Positions 1-6,132 are shown, numbered from the stretch's first letter. The stretch is DNA of 6,132 nucleotides from JAERML01 sp035687895 (GCA_035687895.1 DASRUE010000032.1:1-6132), one strand, 5' to 3'. The notes: generated by a model from the letters alone, not told the origin. A program made the numbers and translations.

Positions 1-1
1 C

Positions 2-739
2 TACGAACGGACTTTCACAGAGCAAGACAACAACGGTATCTACACGGCTCTTCCATACGATTTTGATCAGCTTACCCTGGAAGACAATGTCGAGAGCGAT
101 CTTTCTGGCGTGAACGCCAAGTTTGGGTTTATGTACCGTGCGCCGGAGCGATTCCGGTTTGGCGTGAGTATAAAGACCCCAACGACATTCCGGGTGAAAG
201 AGACGTTCAACACGATTGCACGGAGTTACTTCGACAATGGAGATGTGTTACCGAACGATGGCCCATTTGAGTCGCCGGGTTCCGGTGAGTATGACGTGGT
301 CACGCCATGGGTGTTCAGCGGAGGGATCTCGTTTATCATCAGGGACCTGGTGCTCTCCGGCGATATCGAGTACACCGACTGGACCCAACTTCAATTTGAG
401 AATGCGAACTCCGATCTCATTGCGCTAAACAAAGATATCAAGGAAATCTTCCGTGGTACCGCCAATCTGCGCGCGGGGGTAGAGTACGATCTCCAAGATG
501 TGAGACTCCGCGGCGGGTTCATCTATAACACCTCTCCCTATCAGAACGATCCATCGTCATTCGATCAGAAGTACGTTACTGCAGGGTTGGGTGTCCCGCT
601 CGGTGGGTCTACGATGCTTGATATCGCGTACGCGCGTGGGTGGTGGGAGACCTTCCGCACAAACTACGACCGTTCTTCGCGCGTGAATGAAAAAGTCACC
701 GCCAACAACTTTCTCATGACGTTCTCATACCGGTTCTGA
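2..739 (+). CDS. OmpP1/FadL/TodX-family outer-membrane transport protein, 3' part
   Basis: This is the C-terminal 245 residues of an outer-membrane beta-barrel. The frame is open from the first complete codon at position 2, so the true start lies upstream; an in-frame GTG at 110 is internal. FadL-family barrels pass long-chain fatty acids and other hydrophobic compounds across the outer membrane. Seen here: alternating amphipathic strands, the segment FRFGVSIKTPTTFRVKETF, the strand-turn pattern around DIEYTDWTQLQF that is common in these barrels, and an end in MTFSYRF. The terminal aromatic residue with alternating hydrophobics is the usual beta-signal for outer-membrane insertion. The N-terminal hatch and signal peptide are outside the window, so the substrate cannot be judged. 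A terminator-like hairpin follows closely, so this gene probably ends its own transcript. Family assignment is by pattern recognition; another FCB-type outer-membrane barrel family is the main alternative. Confidence 0.8.
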   Translation, partial: YERTFTEQDNNGIYTALPYDFDQLTLEDNVESDLSGVNAKFGFMYRAPERFRFGVSIKTPTTFRVKETFNTIARSYFDNGDVLPNDGPFESPGSGEYDVVTPWVFSGGISFIIRDLVLSGDIEYTDWTQLQFENANSDLIALNKDIKEIFRGTANLRAGVEYDLQDVRLRGGFIYNTSPYQNDPSSFDQKYVTAGLGVPLGGSTMLDIAYARGWWETFRTNYDRSSRVNEKVTANNFLMTFSYRF

Positions 740-745
740 GACTGG

Positions 746-774
746 TTGCAACAGTAGGGTCTATTCGATATATT
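746..774 (+). promoter_or_regulatory. candidate sigma70-type promoter for the acylase operon
   Basis: TTGCAA at 746-751 matches four of six bases of the -35 consensus. TATATT at 769-774 matches five of six bases of the -10 consensus. The spacer is exactly 17 nt. Transcription would be expected to start near 781, about 40 nt before the TTG at 823. The -35 box is the core of an imperfect dyad, ACTG-G-TTGCAA-CAGT (741-755), which might be chance. If the organism is a true Bacteroidota with the divergent primary sigma factor, this consensus may not apply. Confidence 0.4.
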
Positions 775-808
775 AACGTCCGCCCATGTGGCGGACGTTT
801 CTGTTTCT
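775..808 (+). terminator. intrinsic terminator after the FadL-like gene
   Basis: AACGTCCGCC at 775-784 pairs perfectly with GGCGGACGTT at 790-799 across a 5-nt loop (CATGT). A broken T-rich tract, TTTCTGTTTCTT, follows at 798-809. The 10-bp GC-rich stem, short loop and T-rich tail sited 36 nt after the stop codon fit a Rho-independent terminator. The T tract is interrupted, so efficiency may be partial. Confidence 0.75.
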
Positions 809-812
809 TGCC

Positions 813-816
813 GGAG
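813..816 (+). promoter_or_regulatory. Shine-Dalgarno GGAG that decides the acylase start
   Basis: GGAG lies 6 nt before TTG at 823. The alternative in-frame TTG at 808 has only the terminator's T-rich tail in front of it and no purine-rich site. This supports initiation at 823. Confidence 0.6.
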
Positions 817-822
817 CTTTGG

Positions 823-3234
823 TTGCGCACCCGAACGAAGGTTATCATCGGTCTTCTCGGCGTTCTGCTCATAGCGGGCGTTGCCACGATCCTGTTTCTC
901 CGATTTCAACTTACCAAGTCATTTCCGCAGGTCACCGGTTCTGTAGTTCTCCCCGGACTGGAACATTCCGTCACCATACTTCGCGACGAATTCGGAGTAC
1001 CGCGCATCGAGGCGGCGGGAGAGCACGATTTGATGTTCGCTCTCGGGTATGTGCACGCGCAGGATCGTCTGTGGCAGATGGACATGGTCCGGCGAGTAGG
1101 AGAAGGAAGGCTCTCAGAAGTCTTTGGGTCCGTGGCGCTGCCGTTTGACCGGATGTTCCGCATCATTGGAATTCACAGGATCTCAAAGGAAATCGAACAA
1201 AAAATCACGGGCGAGTCTCATAACCGGCTTGTTGCCTACGCGCAAGGAGTCAACGCGTTCATCGATACGCATCACGGGAAATACCCGGTTGAGTTTGACA
1301 TGCTGGGCTATGATCCCGAATCCTGGATACCGGTTCACAGCATCATCGTCGGACGGCTTATGGCGTGGGAACTGAACCTTTCGTGGTGGACCGACCTGAC
1401 TTACGGCGAGATTGCCGCTCGTGTGCCGCTGGAGAAGGCAATTGATATTTTTCCCCCGTATCCCGGAAATATTCCCCCCACCGTGCCGTCAGCTGAATGG
1501 CATCGTTACACCGGGTTGGGGAAGGAGTTCATGCGCGCGGCTCAGGAATATGCGGCATTCAATGGAAACTCAGGAATGCTTGGTGGAAGCAATGCCTGGG
1601 CAGTCGGCCCTGGCAAATCTGCCTCCGGCAAGGTGATCCTGGCTAACGATACACACCTGCAGCTGCAGACACCTGCCAAATGGTATGAGGTTGTCCTTCA
1701 TGCACCGGGGTACGACGTCCGAGGTATGTCGGTCCCGGGAGTGCCCGGAATTGTCGCTGGAAACAACCAGCATATCGCCTGGGGGATCACCAATGTTATG
1801 GCAGACGATGCGGATTTCTACATCGAACAGATTGACTCGACTGATACAACACGATACTGGTATGACGGAGGTTGGCTTCCTATCCGCTTTCGTGAAGAGG
1901 AGATCATGGTCAAGGGTGACACAATTGTTCCCCTCATCATCCGTTCCACGCATCACGGGCCAATCATCACTGATGTCGGGACAGTCATCAAGAAACATCG
2001 CGTGGCTGCCGTTGCCAGCATGCGTTGGACCGGTGCCGAGATCTCCGACCAAATCGGTGCATTCAACAAGATCAACCGCGCAACGAACTGGGAAGAGTTT
2101 ACGCAGGGAGTGAGTCAATTCTCAGGCCCGGGTCAGAACTTCGTGTACGGGGATGCGTCCGGCAACATCGGCTACTGGTGCGGCGTGAAGCTTCCCATCC
2201 GGGGAAAGCAGAACACCACGCTGCCCCTCCCCGGTTGGGACCCATCCACGGAATGGAAAGGCTTCGTGCCATTCAAAGAACTTCCCCATCTCTACAATCC
2301 ACCTGAAGGGTACATCGCCACCGCCAACAACAAGATTGTCGACGACTCGTATCCGTACCATATCTCCGACCTATGGGAACCGCCCGCCCGGATTGTGCGG
2401 TTGAGGGATGTTCTGGGAACCCCGGGAGCGTTCTCCGTCGAAGACTTTGCACGGCTCCAGAGCGATACGTTCTCCCCTTTTGCGAAAGCACTGACGCCAT
2501 ACATTCTCGCCGCGTGTTCTGATTCGGGCTCGACCTTTCCCGAGAGGGATCTTGTACTGGAGTATTTCCGAAACTGGAATTTCGAGTTCACACGAGAGGA
2601 CGTTACCACCACAATCTTTCAGGAGTTTTTCGTCAAGCTGCTCGAGAATACCTACCGTGATGAACTGGGAGAGGATCTCTTCCATGATTGGACCTTGCTT
2701 GTCAACGTCCCGATACGTGTGACGATGAAGCTTGTTGAGGAAGGGACGTCCACGTGGTTTGATGATCTGCACACCGATTCGATCGAGACCCGCGATTTGA
2801 TAATCAGAAAGAGCATGAACGAAGCGGTGACCACATTGCGCGAACGGTTTGGCGGACAGTTAAAAACGTGGCGGTGGGGTGACCTGCACTCTGTGACCCT
2901 CCGGCATCCGTTTGGCCTCGTGAAACCGCTGGATAGAATCTTCAACATCGGGCCTTTTCCGTATCCTGGCGGTTCTACAAGTCTGATGAGCGGTGAGTAT
3001 GATATCAACAAACCATTTGCCGTGACGGTGGGACCTTCGTTCCGGCAGATCATTGACTTCTCGAATTTGAATGAAGTCCGTTCTGTGCTCCCCTCCGGTC
3101 AATCTGGTCAGGTATTCAATATCCATTATGATGACCAGACTCCGTTGTGGCTCAATGGCGGTTACCGGATTGCACGGATGACGCCCGCAGGGGGAAGAGA
3201 ATGGGATCGATTAATCCTGAAGCCCGGACTATGA
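823..3234 (+). CDS. penicillin acylase family protein (S45 Ntn amidohydrolase), membrane-anchored
   Basis: This 803-residue enzyme belongs to the S45 N-terminal-nucleophile hydrolases, which cleave amide bonds of N-acyl compounds (penicillins, N-acyl amino acids, acyl-homoserine lactones) in the periplasm after self-cleavage. The N-terminus has basic residues (RTRTK) and a hydrophobic helix at about 7-26 without a clear cleavage site, so a membrane anchor is likely. The alpha-chain hallmark LGYVHAQDRLWQMD is present. Autoprocessing is expected before Ser256 in GGSNAW, giving a 548-residue beta chain, close to the E. coli penicillin G acylase beta chain. In beta numbering, His23 replaces the Gln of the E. 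coli enzyme, as in cephalosporin and AHL acylases. Asp73 and Asp76 match the calcium ligands, and the ATANNK motif (Asn502/503) holds the oxyanion Asn. The C-terminus HYDDQTPLWLNGGY is typical. The start is TTG at 823; TTG at 808 would add five residues. The stop overlaps the sirtuin start. The substrate is unknown. Confidence 0.93.
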   Translation: MRTRTKVIIGLLGVLLIAGVATILFLRFQLTKSFPQVTGSVVLPGLEHSVTILRDEFGVPRIEAAGEHDLMFALGYVHAQDRLWQMDMVRRVGEGRLSEVFGSVALPFDRMFRIIGIHRISKEIEQKITGESHNRLVAYAQGVNAFIDTHHGKYPVEFDMLGYDPESWIPVHSIIVGRLMAWELNLSWWTDLTYGEIAARVPLEKAIDIFPPYPGNIPPTVPSAEWHRYTGLGKEFMRAAQEYAAFNGNSGMLGGSNAWAVGPGKSASGKVILANDTHLQLQTPAKWYEVVLHAPGYDVRGMSVPGVPGIVAGNNQHIAWGITNVMADDADFYIEQIDSTDTTRYWYDGGWLPIRFREEEIMVKGDTIVPLIIRSTHHGPIITDVGTVIKKHRVAAVASMRWTGAEISDQIGAFNKINRATNWEEFTQGVSQFSGPGQNFVYGDASGNIGYWCGVKLPIRGKQNTTLPLPGWDPSTEWKGFVPFKELPHLYNPPEGYIATANNKIVDDSYPYHISDLWEPPARIVRLRDVLGTPGAFSVEDFARLQSDTFSPFAKALTPYILAACSDSGSTFPERDLVLEYFRNWNFEFTREDVTTTIFQEFFVKLLENTYRDELGEDLFHDWTLLVNVPIRVTMKLVEEGTSTWFDDLHTDSIETRDLIIRKSMNEAVTTLRERFGGQLKTWRWGDLHSVTLRHPFGLVKPLDRIFNIGPFPYPGGSTSLMSGEYDINKPFAVTVGPSFRQIIDFSNLNEVRSVLPSGQSGQVFNIHYDDQTPLWLNGGYRIARMTPAGGREWDRLILKPGL
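3189..3194 (+). promoter_or_regulatory. Shine-Dalgarno-like AGGGGG suggesting an alternative sirtuin start
   Basis: AGGGGG stands 6 nt before an in-frame ATG at 3201, inside the acylase gene. It is a better ribosome-binding site than anything before the ATG at 3231. If used, the sirtuin gains ten residues (MGSINPEART) and the genes overlap by 34 nt instead of 4. Confidence 0.35.
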
Positions 3235-3995
3235 GTACGCCGTTTTCAACCCGTCTTCTTTCGGCGCTTACAGCAGCCCGGTGCGTCGTTGCTTTCACAG
3301 GCGCGGGCATGTCCGCGGAAAGCGGCGTGCCGACATTCCGTGGGACGGACGGCATCTGGTCGAAGTTCAAAGCGGAAGAGCTTGCGAGCATGTCTGCATT
3401 CATGAAGAATCCCGCCCTCGTGTGGGAATGGTACGCCGAGCGAAAAAGAGTGATCTCGGGGATCCACCCGAATGCGGGACATCTGGCTCTCGTACGCATG
3501 CAGGGACTGTTTCCTGACTTCGCGATCGTCACTCAGAATATAGACAACCTCCACCAACGGGCTGGAAGCACGATGGTCTATGAGTTACATGGAAACATCG
3601 AACGCAATTATTGTATCAAATGCGGAGCTCCTGCTTCCAATGATGAGGTACTCGCGCAACACGGAGTGCCGACTTGTGCCCGGTGCGGCGGAACCATTCG
3701 TCCCGACGTTGTGTGGTTCGGTGAAATGCTTCCAGAGGATGATTGGAGACACTCGGAACGAGCCATGTCCAGAGCTGACGTGTGTCTCTCCATCGGTACC
3801 TCGGGGATCGTATATCCGGCAGCATCACTTCCTCTGCTTGCTAAACAGCAGGGTGCGTTTCTCGTTGAAGTCAATCCCGAAAGAACGCCGCTTTCCGACG
3901 TTGCAGATGAAGTGATCACTGGCCCCTCCGGAGTGATTCTTCCGGCGCTATTTGATCAGGTGGCGGCTTCACGCTCACATTCCCTCCTGTACTAA
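3231..3995 (+). CDS. cobB: NAD-dependent protein deacylase, sirtuin (SIR2/CobB, class III)
   Basis: This 254-residue sirtuin removes acyl groups from protein lysines, consuming NAD+ and releasing nicotinamide and O-acyl-ADP-ribose in the cytosol. Seen in order: the NAD-binding motif TGAGMSAESGVPTFRG (23-38), TQNIDNLHQRAG (101-112), catalytic His120 in ELHGNIE, a zinc site of Cys128/131 (CIKC) and Cys149/152 (CARC), then VVWFGEMLP and GTSGIVYPAASLP. Tyr68 and Arg71 in WYAERK form the Y-x-x-R pair that binds succinyl, malonyl or glutaryl groups in SIRT5 and CobB, so acidic acyl groups are likely substrates beside acetyl. The length is normal for a stand-alone bacterial sirtuin. The ATG overlaps the acylase stop as ATGA, implying translational coupling. 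This start is chosen because the core begins shortly after it, as in homologues, but ATG at 3201 has the stronger ribosome-binding site. Pyruvate kinase starts 13 nt after the stop. Confidence 0.95.
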   Translation: MSTPFSTRLLSALTAARCVVAFTGAGMSAESGVPTFRGTDGIWSKFKAEELASMSAFMKNPALVWEWYAERKRVISGIHPNAGHLALVRMQGLFPDFAIVTQNIDNLHQRAGSTMVYELHGNIERNYCIKCGAPASNDEVLAQHGVPTCARCGGTIRPDVVWFGEMLPEDDWRHSERAMSRADVCLSIGTSGIVYPAASLPLLAKQQGAFLVEVNPERTPLSDVADEVITGPSGVILPALFDQVAASRSHSLLY

Positions 3996-4008
3996 CTTCC
4001 TGACTGGC

Positions 4009-5451
4009 ATGATTGAATTCAAACAGGCAAAAGCGAAGATCATTTGTACGCTCGGACCATCCAGCAACTCGGTGAACACACTTGTCAATCTCATCCGTTC
4101 GGGAATGGATGTAGTGCGTCTGAATTTTTCCCATGGCACCCACGATGAGCATCTTGCGACAGTCAAGAATGTCCAGGAGGCAACAAGGCGAACCGGAATG
4201 GAAGTAACTGTTCTGCAGGATCTGCAAGGACCCAAGATTCGGATCGGGGACTTCGGAGTTCCATTCATCGAGTTGAAACAGGGGAAACGTTTTGCTATCA
4301 CCACGGAGCCAGTCGTCGGTACGGAAGAAGTTGTGTCGACTACCTACGCCAACTTGACCAGGGATGTCCGGCCCGGTGACCGGATACTTCTCGACGATGG
4401 CAAGCTTCGCATCCGCGTACTTGAAGTGAAGAGAAATACCGTGGTGGGAGAAGTGGAAATTGGTGGTACCCTGAGCGCCCACAAGGGGATCAATCTGCCA
4501 GGGGTTTCTGTCAGCGCACCATCATTTACCGAGAAGGACCTCAAGGACTTGGAATTTGGGATCACGCTGGACATCGACTACGTCGCCCTATCGTTTGTAC
4601 GGACTGCTGATGATATCCGTGGACTGCGAAAGATCATCATCGAGCGGGTTGAAAAAGGGCGCTTTCTCCCAATCATCGCCAAGATCGAAAAGCCCCAAGC
4701 TGTCGCAAACATCGATGCGATCATTGCAGAAGCCGACGGTATCATGATTGCTCGTGGCGACCTCGGCGTGGAACTCCCCGCCGAAGATGTGCCAATTCTC
4801 CAGAAGATGATCATCAAGAAATGCAATGCTTTGGGCAAGCCGGTGATTATTGCCACGCAAATGCTTGAGTCGATGATCAACAACCCGACGCCCACACGCG
4901 CAGAAGCAAGTGATGTAGCGAACGCGGTTCTGGATGGCGGGGACGCGGTAATGCTGAGTGGAGAGACGTCGGTAGGGAAGTACCCGTTGGAAGCGGTACA
5001 AATTATGGACAGGATCATCAAGAAAGTGGAATCCGAGCAAGTCGGACAGGTGCAGGCACTGGAACGATCGCTTGGCGTAGTGGAAAGCCGGCTGGACGCG
5101 CTGGGCCGCGCGGCATGTATGCTTGCAGAGCAGATGAATGCGGCAGCCATCGTCACCGTGACGCATTCCGGTGAGACAGCGAGGGTTATTGCTCGCTACC
5201 GGCCCCGCCCAAAGATCATTGCCATTACCGATCGCACCAAAATTCTCCGGCGTCTCAATCTCGTATGGGGCGTCCACGGGATGGTGATCGAGGAACTGAT
5301 TGATGATTCCGACAAGGCACTGCAGAAGATTCAGGAACGCCTGGTCAATTCAGACCTCGTGCGGCGGGGAGAGTATGTGGTGATGCTGGCCGGGCAGCCA
5401 TTCTTCGCACGCGGTTCAACGAATTTTATCAAAGTGGAGAAGATCCTCTAG
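4009..5451 (+). CDS. pyk: pyruvate kinase, predicted K+-independent
   Basis: This 480-residue pyruvate kinase makes pyruvate and ATP from phosphoenolpyruvate and ADP in the last step of glycolysis. The N-terminus AKIICTLGPSS starts the TIM barrel. The lid (B) domain runs from about 75 to 163, ending near GINLPG. The active-site signature IAKIEKPQAVANI places catalytic Lys225 and metal ligand Glu227, with Asp251 in ARGDLGVELP and Thr283 in IATQMLESM. The C-terminal effector domain (about 350-480) has THSGETAR (385-392), a phosphate-binding loop typical of sugar-phosphate- or nucleotide-regulated enzymes, and ends in GSTN (469-472) plus a short strand. There is no extra PEP-utilising C-terminal domain. 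Leu72, Gln73, Lys76 and Ile79 match the residue set of K+-independent enzymes. The start is ATG at 4009, one to a few residues before the core as in the family; the frame is open upstream to TTG 3952, but that would overlap the sirtuin by 44 nt. There is no clear Shine-Dalgarno, so coupling to the sirtuin is likely. Confidence 0.98.
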   Translation: MIEFKQAKAKIICTLGPSSNSVNTLVNLIRSGMDVVRLNFSHGTHDEHLATVKNVQEATRRTGMEVTVLQDLQGPKIRIGDFGVPFIELKQGKRFAITTEPVVGTEEVVSTTYANLTRDVRPGDRILLDDGKLRIRVLEVKRNTVVGEVEIGGTLSAHKGINLPGVSVSAPSFTEKDLKDLEFGITLDIDYVALSFVRTADDIRGLRKIIIERVEKGRFLPIIAKIEKPQAVANIDAIIAEADGIMIARGDLGVELPAEDVPILQKMIIKKCNALGKPVIIATQMLESMINNPTPTRAEASDVANAVLDGGDAVMLSGETSVGKYPLEAVQIMDRIIKKVESEQVGQVQALERSLGVVESRLDALGRAACMLAEQMNAAAIVTVTHSGETARVIARYRPRPKIIAITDRTKILRRLNLVWGVHGMVIEELIDDSDKALQKIQERLVNSDLVRRGEYVVMLAGQPFFARGSTNFIKVEKIL

Positions 5452-5655
5452 CTGCCTTTGTCCCACAAGAGCCTCAGGGTGCACCATTGTTGTCTCACTT
5501 TGGTGCCGCCTTCCTACCACAATCTGCAACGGTTCTCTCGCATTGTATCAATTTCTTAAGTAAAGAACACACCGTCAATTTGTGGCACATGTGTTGCGAT
5601 CATACGCTCCAGCAATAAACAATTCACTCATCATAATATCATTGCAGGAGGAGTC
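5452..5655. other. intergenic region between pyk and the lipoprotein gene
   Basis: These 204 nt contain no credible ORF. GCACCA (5481-5486) can pair with TGGTGC (5501-5506) over a 14-nt loop, but no T tract follows, so it is a poor terminator. The part from about 5520 on is more A+T-rich, as expected for a promoter. The best sigma70-like pair is TTGCGA (5594-5599) and AACAAT (5618-5623) with an 18-nt spacer, only four of six matches each. TCAATTTG (5575-5582) resembles the Bacteroidota -7 motif TAnnTTTG with one mismatch. An 8-bp palindrome CACATGTG sits at 5586-5593. None of these is strong enough to annotate as a site. Confidence 0.4.
5646..5651 (+). promoter_or_regulatory. consensus Shine-Dalgarno AGGAGG of the lipoprotein gene
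   Basis: AGGAGG, extending to AGGAGGAG at 5646-5653, ends 4 nt before ATG 5656. It is the only perfect anti-SD match before a start codon here, and it fixes the start and suggests strong translation. Confidence 0.8.
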
Positions 5656-6051
5656 ATGAAAACCACGGTATTCATTCTCACGCTGACAGTTGCATTGGCA
5701 GTTGTCGGATGCAGCAATTCGGGCACCAACCCGGTTTCGTCAACGGATGGAGTTTCATCCAGTGTTGCAAGCAAGGGGAGTATTGGTGCTGACGCCACCA
5801 AGGGCGAACGGAAAGGGGTGAAGGGAGATCGGGTCGAGGGAACGATCGTTGCGGTCGACCTCGCGCTTGGTACGGTGACGATCCGAACACAAGCAGGTGA
5901 ATTTGTTCCTGCTATGACGAACTCCAGCACCAAGATCGAGCGGAACGGATTTCACGCGACGTTATCAAGTTTTCAGATAGGCGATCGTGGTCAGGCAAGA
6001 TTCAATCCGGGCACGTTACTCGCATACAAAGTCGAAGCAACCGGTTTGTAA
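5656..6051 (+). CDS. small lipoprotein with a DUF5666-like domain
   Basis: This is a 131-residue predicted lipoprotein of unknown function. Residues 1-18 form a lipoprotein signal peptide: Lys2, a hydrophobic core, and VVGC with the lipidated Cys19. The residue after Cys is Ser, which by the E. coli +2 rule would favour the outer membrane. Residues 20-40 are a Ser/Thr/Asn-rich tether, and 41-59 are rich in Lys, Arg and Gly. From 60 to 131, VEGTIVAVDLALGTVTIRT, then a threonine-rich strand, an IGDRGQARF turn and a final AYKVEAT strand give the small all-beta pattern of DUF5666-type domains (VxGxVxxVd...tvtv...vGdxv...a..ve). That family call rests on pattern only; another OB-like fold is possible. 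It has its own strong ribosome-binding site, lies 204 nt after pyk, and is followed by a hairpin, so it is probably transcribed alone. Confidence 0.85.
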   Translation: MKTTVFILTLTVALAVVGCSNSGTNPVSSTDGVSSSVASKGSIGADATKGERKGVKGDRVEGTIVAVDLALGTVTIRTQAGEFVPAMTNSSTKIERNGFHATLSSFQIGDRGQARFNPGTLLAYKVEATGL

Positions 6052-6062
6052 GCAGCTTTATT

Positions 6063-6090
6063 GGGAGCGGCTCTCTACCGTGCCGCTCCC
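6063..6090 (+). terminator. candidate terminator hairpin after the lipoprotein gene
   Basis: GGGAGCGGC (6063-6071) pairs perfectly with GCCGCTCCC (6082-6090) over a 10-nt loop. Two further T-G wobble pairs (6061-6062 with 6091-6092) can extend the stem. It lies 11 nt after the stop codon. The following tract GGTGCTTTCTC is only weakly T-rich, so termination may be inefficient. Nothing is recognisable in the remaining C-rich bases to the window end. Confidence 0.6.
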
Positions 6091-6132
6091 GGTGCTTTCT
6101 CGCGGAAATGCAGCCACCCGCCCCCCTCCATC

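Noticed and set aside
110..739. FadL-like gene as a complete 209-residue gene starting at GTG 110
   Set aside because: The same frame is open to the window start with barrel-like sequence and there is no signal peptide at 110, so the gene is truncated by the window, not short.
786..1148. 120-codon plus-strand frame starting at the ATG in the terminator loop
   Set aside because: Out of frame with the acylase, Arg/Ser-rich, and starts inside the hairpin with no ribosome-binding site.
1570..2118. 182-codon minus-strand frame inside the acylase gene
   Set aside because: Fully antisense to the conserved catalytic region of the acylase, with no domain pattern or supporting ribosome-binding site noted.
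4578..5277. Long open frames on the minus strand inside pyruvate kinase (up to 229 codons)
   Set aside because: They lie wholly antisense to a highly conserved gene, and their translations are rich in Ser, Arg, Cys and His with no recognisable domain. They are shadow frames.
5481..5506. Possible terminator after pyk (GCACCA/TGGTGC)
   Set aside because: Only a 6-bp stem with a 14-nt loop and no T tract; such pairs are expected by chance.
5632..5637. CATAAT as the -10 box of the lipoprotein gene
   Set aside because: No -35 match lies 16-18 nt upstream, and a start about 7 nt downstream would leave almost no leader before the AGGAGG.
6091..6132. C-rich tail at the window end as a repeat or structured element
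   Set aside because: Too short and cut by the window; no repeat unit or pairing partner is visible.

Overview
The window reads as a stretch of ordinary chromosome from a Gram-negative bacterium. I find no phage, transposon, CRISPR array, tRNA or rRNA. A FadL-type outer-membrane barrel, a membrane-anchored periplasmic acylase and a lipoprotein all point to a double-membrane cell. The style of the barrel and of the small lipoprotein, with base composition a little above half G+C by eye, suggests the Bacteroidota/Chlorobiota/Ignavibacteria (FCB) neighbourhood. That placement is tentative. All genes are on the + strand.

Layout: (1) positions 2-739 are the 3' end of an OmpP1/FadL-family porin gene cut by the window start. 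(2) Positions 740-822 hold a compact control region with an intrinsic-terminator hairpin and a plausible sigma70-type promoter whose predicted start point falls inside the hairpin. (3) Positions 823-5451 are a tight three-gene run: a penicillin-acylase-family (S45, Ntn hydrolase) enzyme, a sirtuin overlapping it by ATGA, and pyruvate kinase 13 nt later. (4) Positions 5452-5655 are a 204-nt gap with no convincing promoter or terminator. (5) Positions 5656-6051 encode a small lipoprotein with a very strong Shine-Dalgarno, followed by a terminator-like hairpin.

How the genes may work together: the acylase acts outside the cytoplasm, whereas the sirtuin and pyruvate kinase are cytosolic, so the run is not one obvious pathway. 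The sirtuin carries the Y-x-x-R pocket of acidic-acyl-lysine deacylases (SIRT5/CobB class). Glycolytic enzymes, pyruvate kinase among them, are known targets of lysine acylation in other organisms, so a functional link between the two is plausible but unproven. Pyruvate kinase has the full residue set (L72, Q73, K76, I79) associated with K+-independent enzymes.

I looked for a novel system and do not see one. The points most worth a second look are the promoter/terminator overlap before the acylase, the deacylase-pyruvate kinase pairing, and two start-codon questions.
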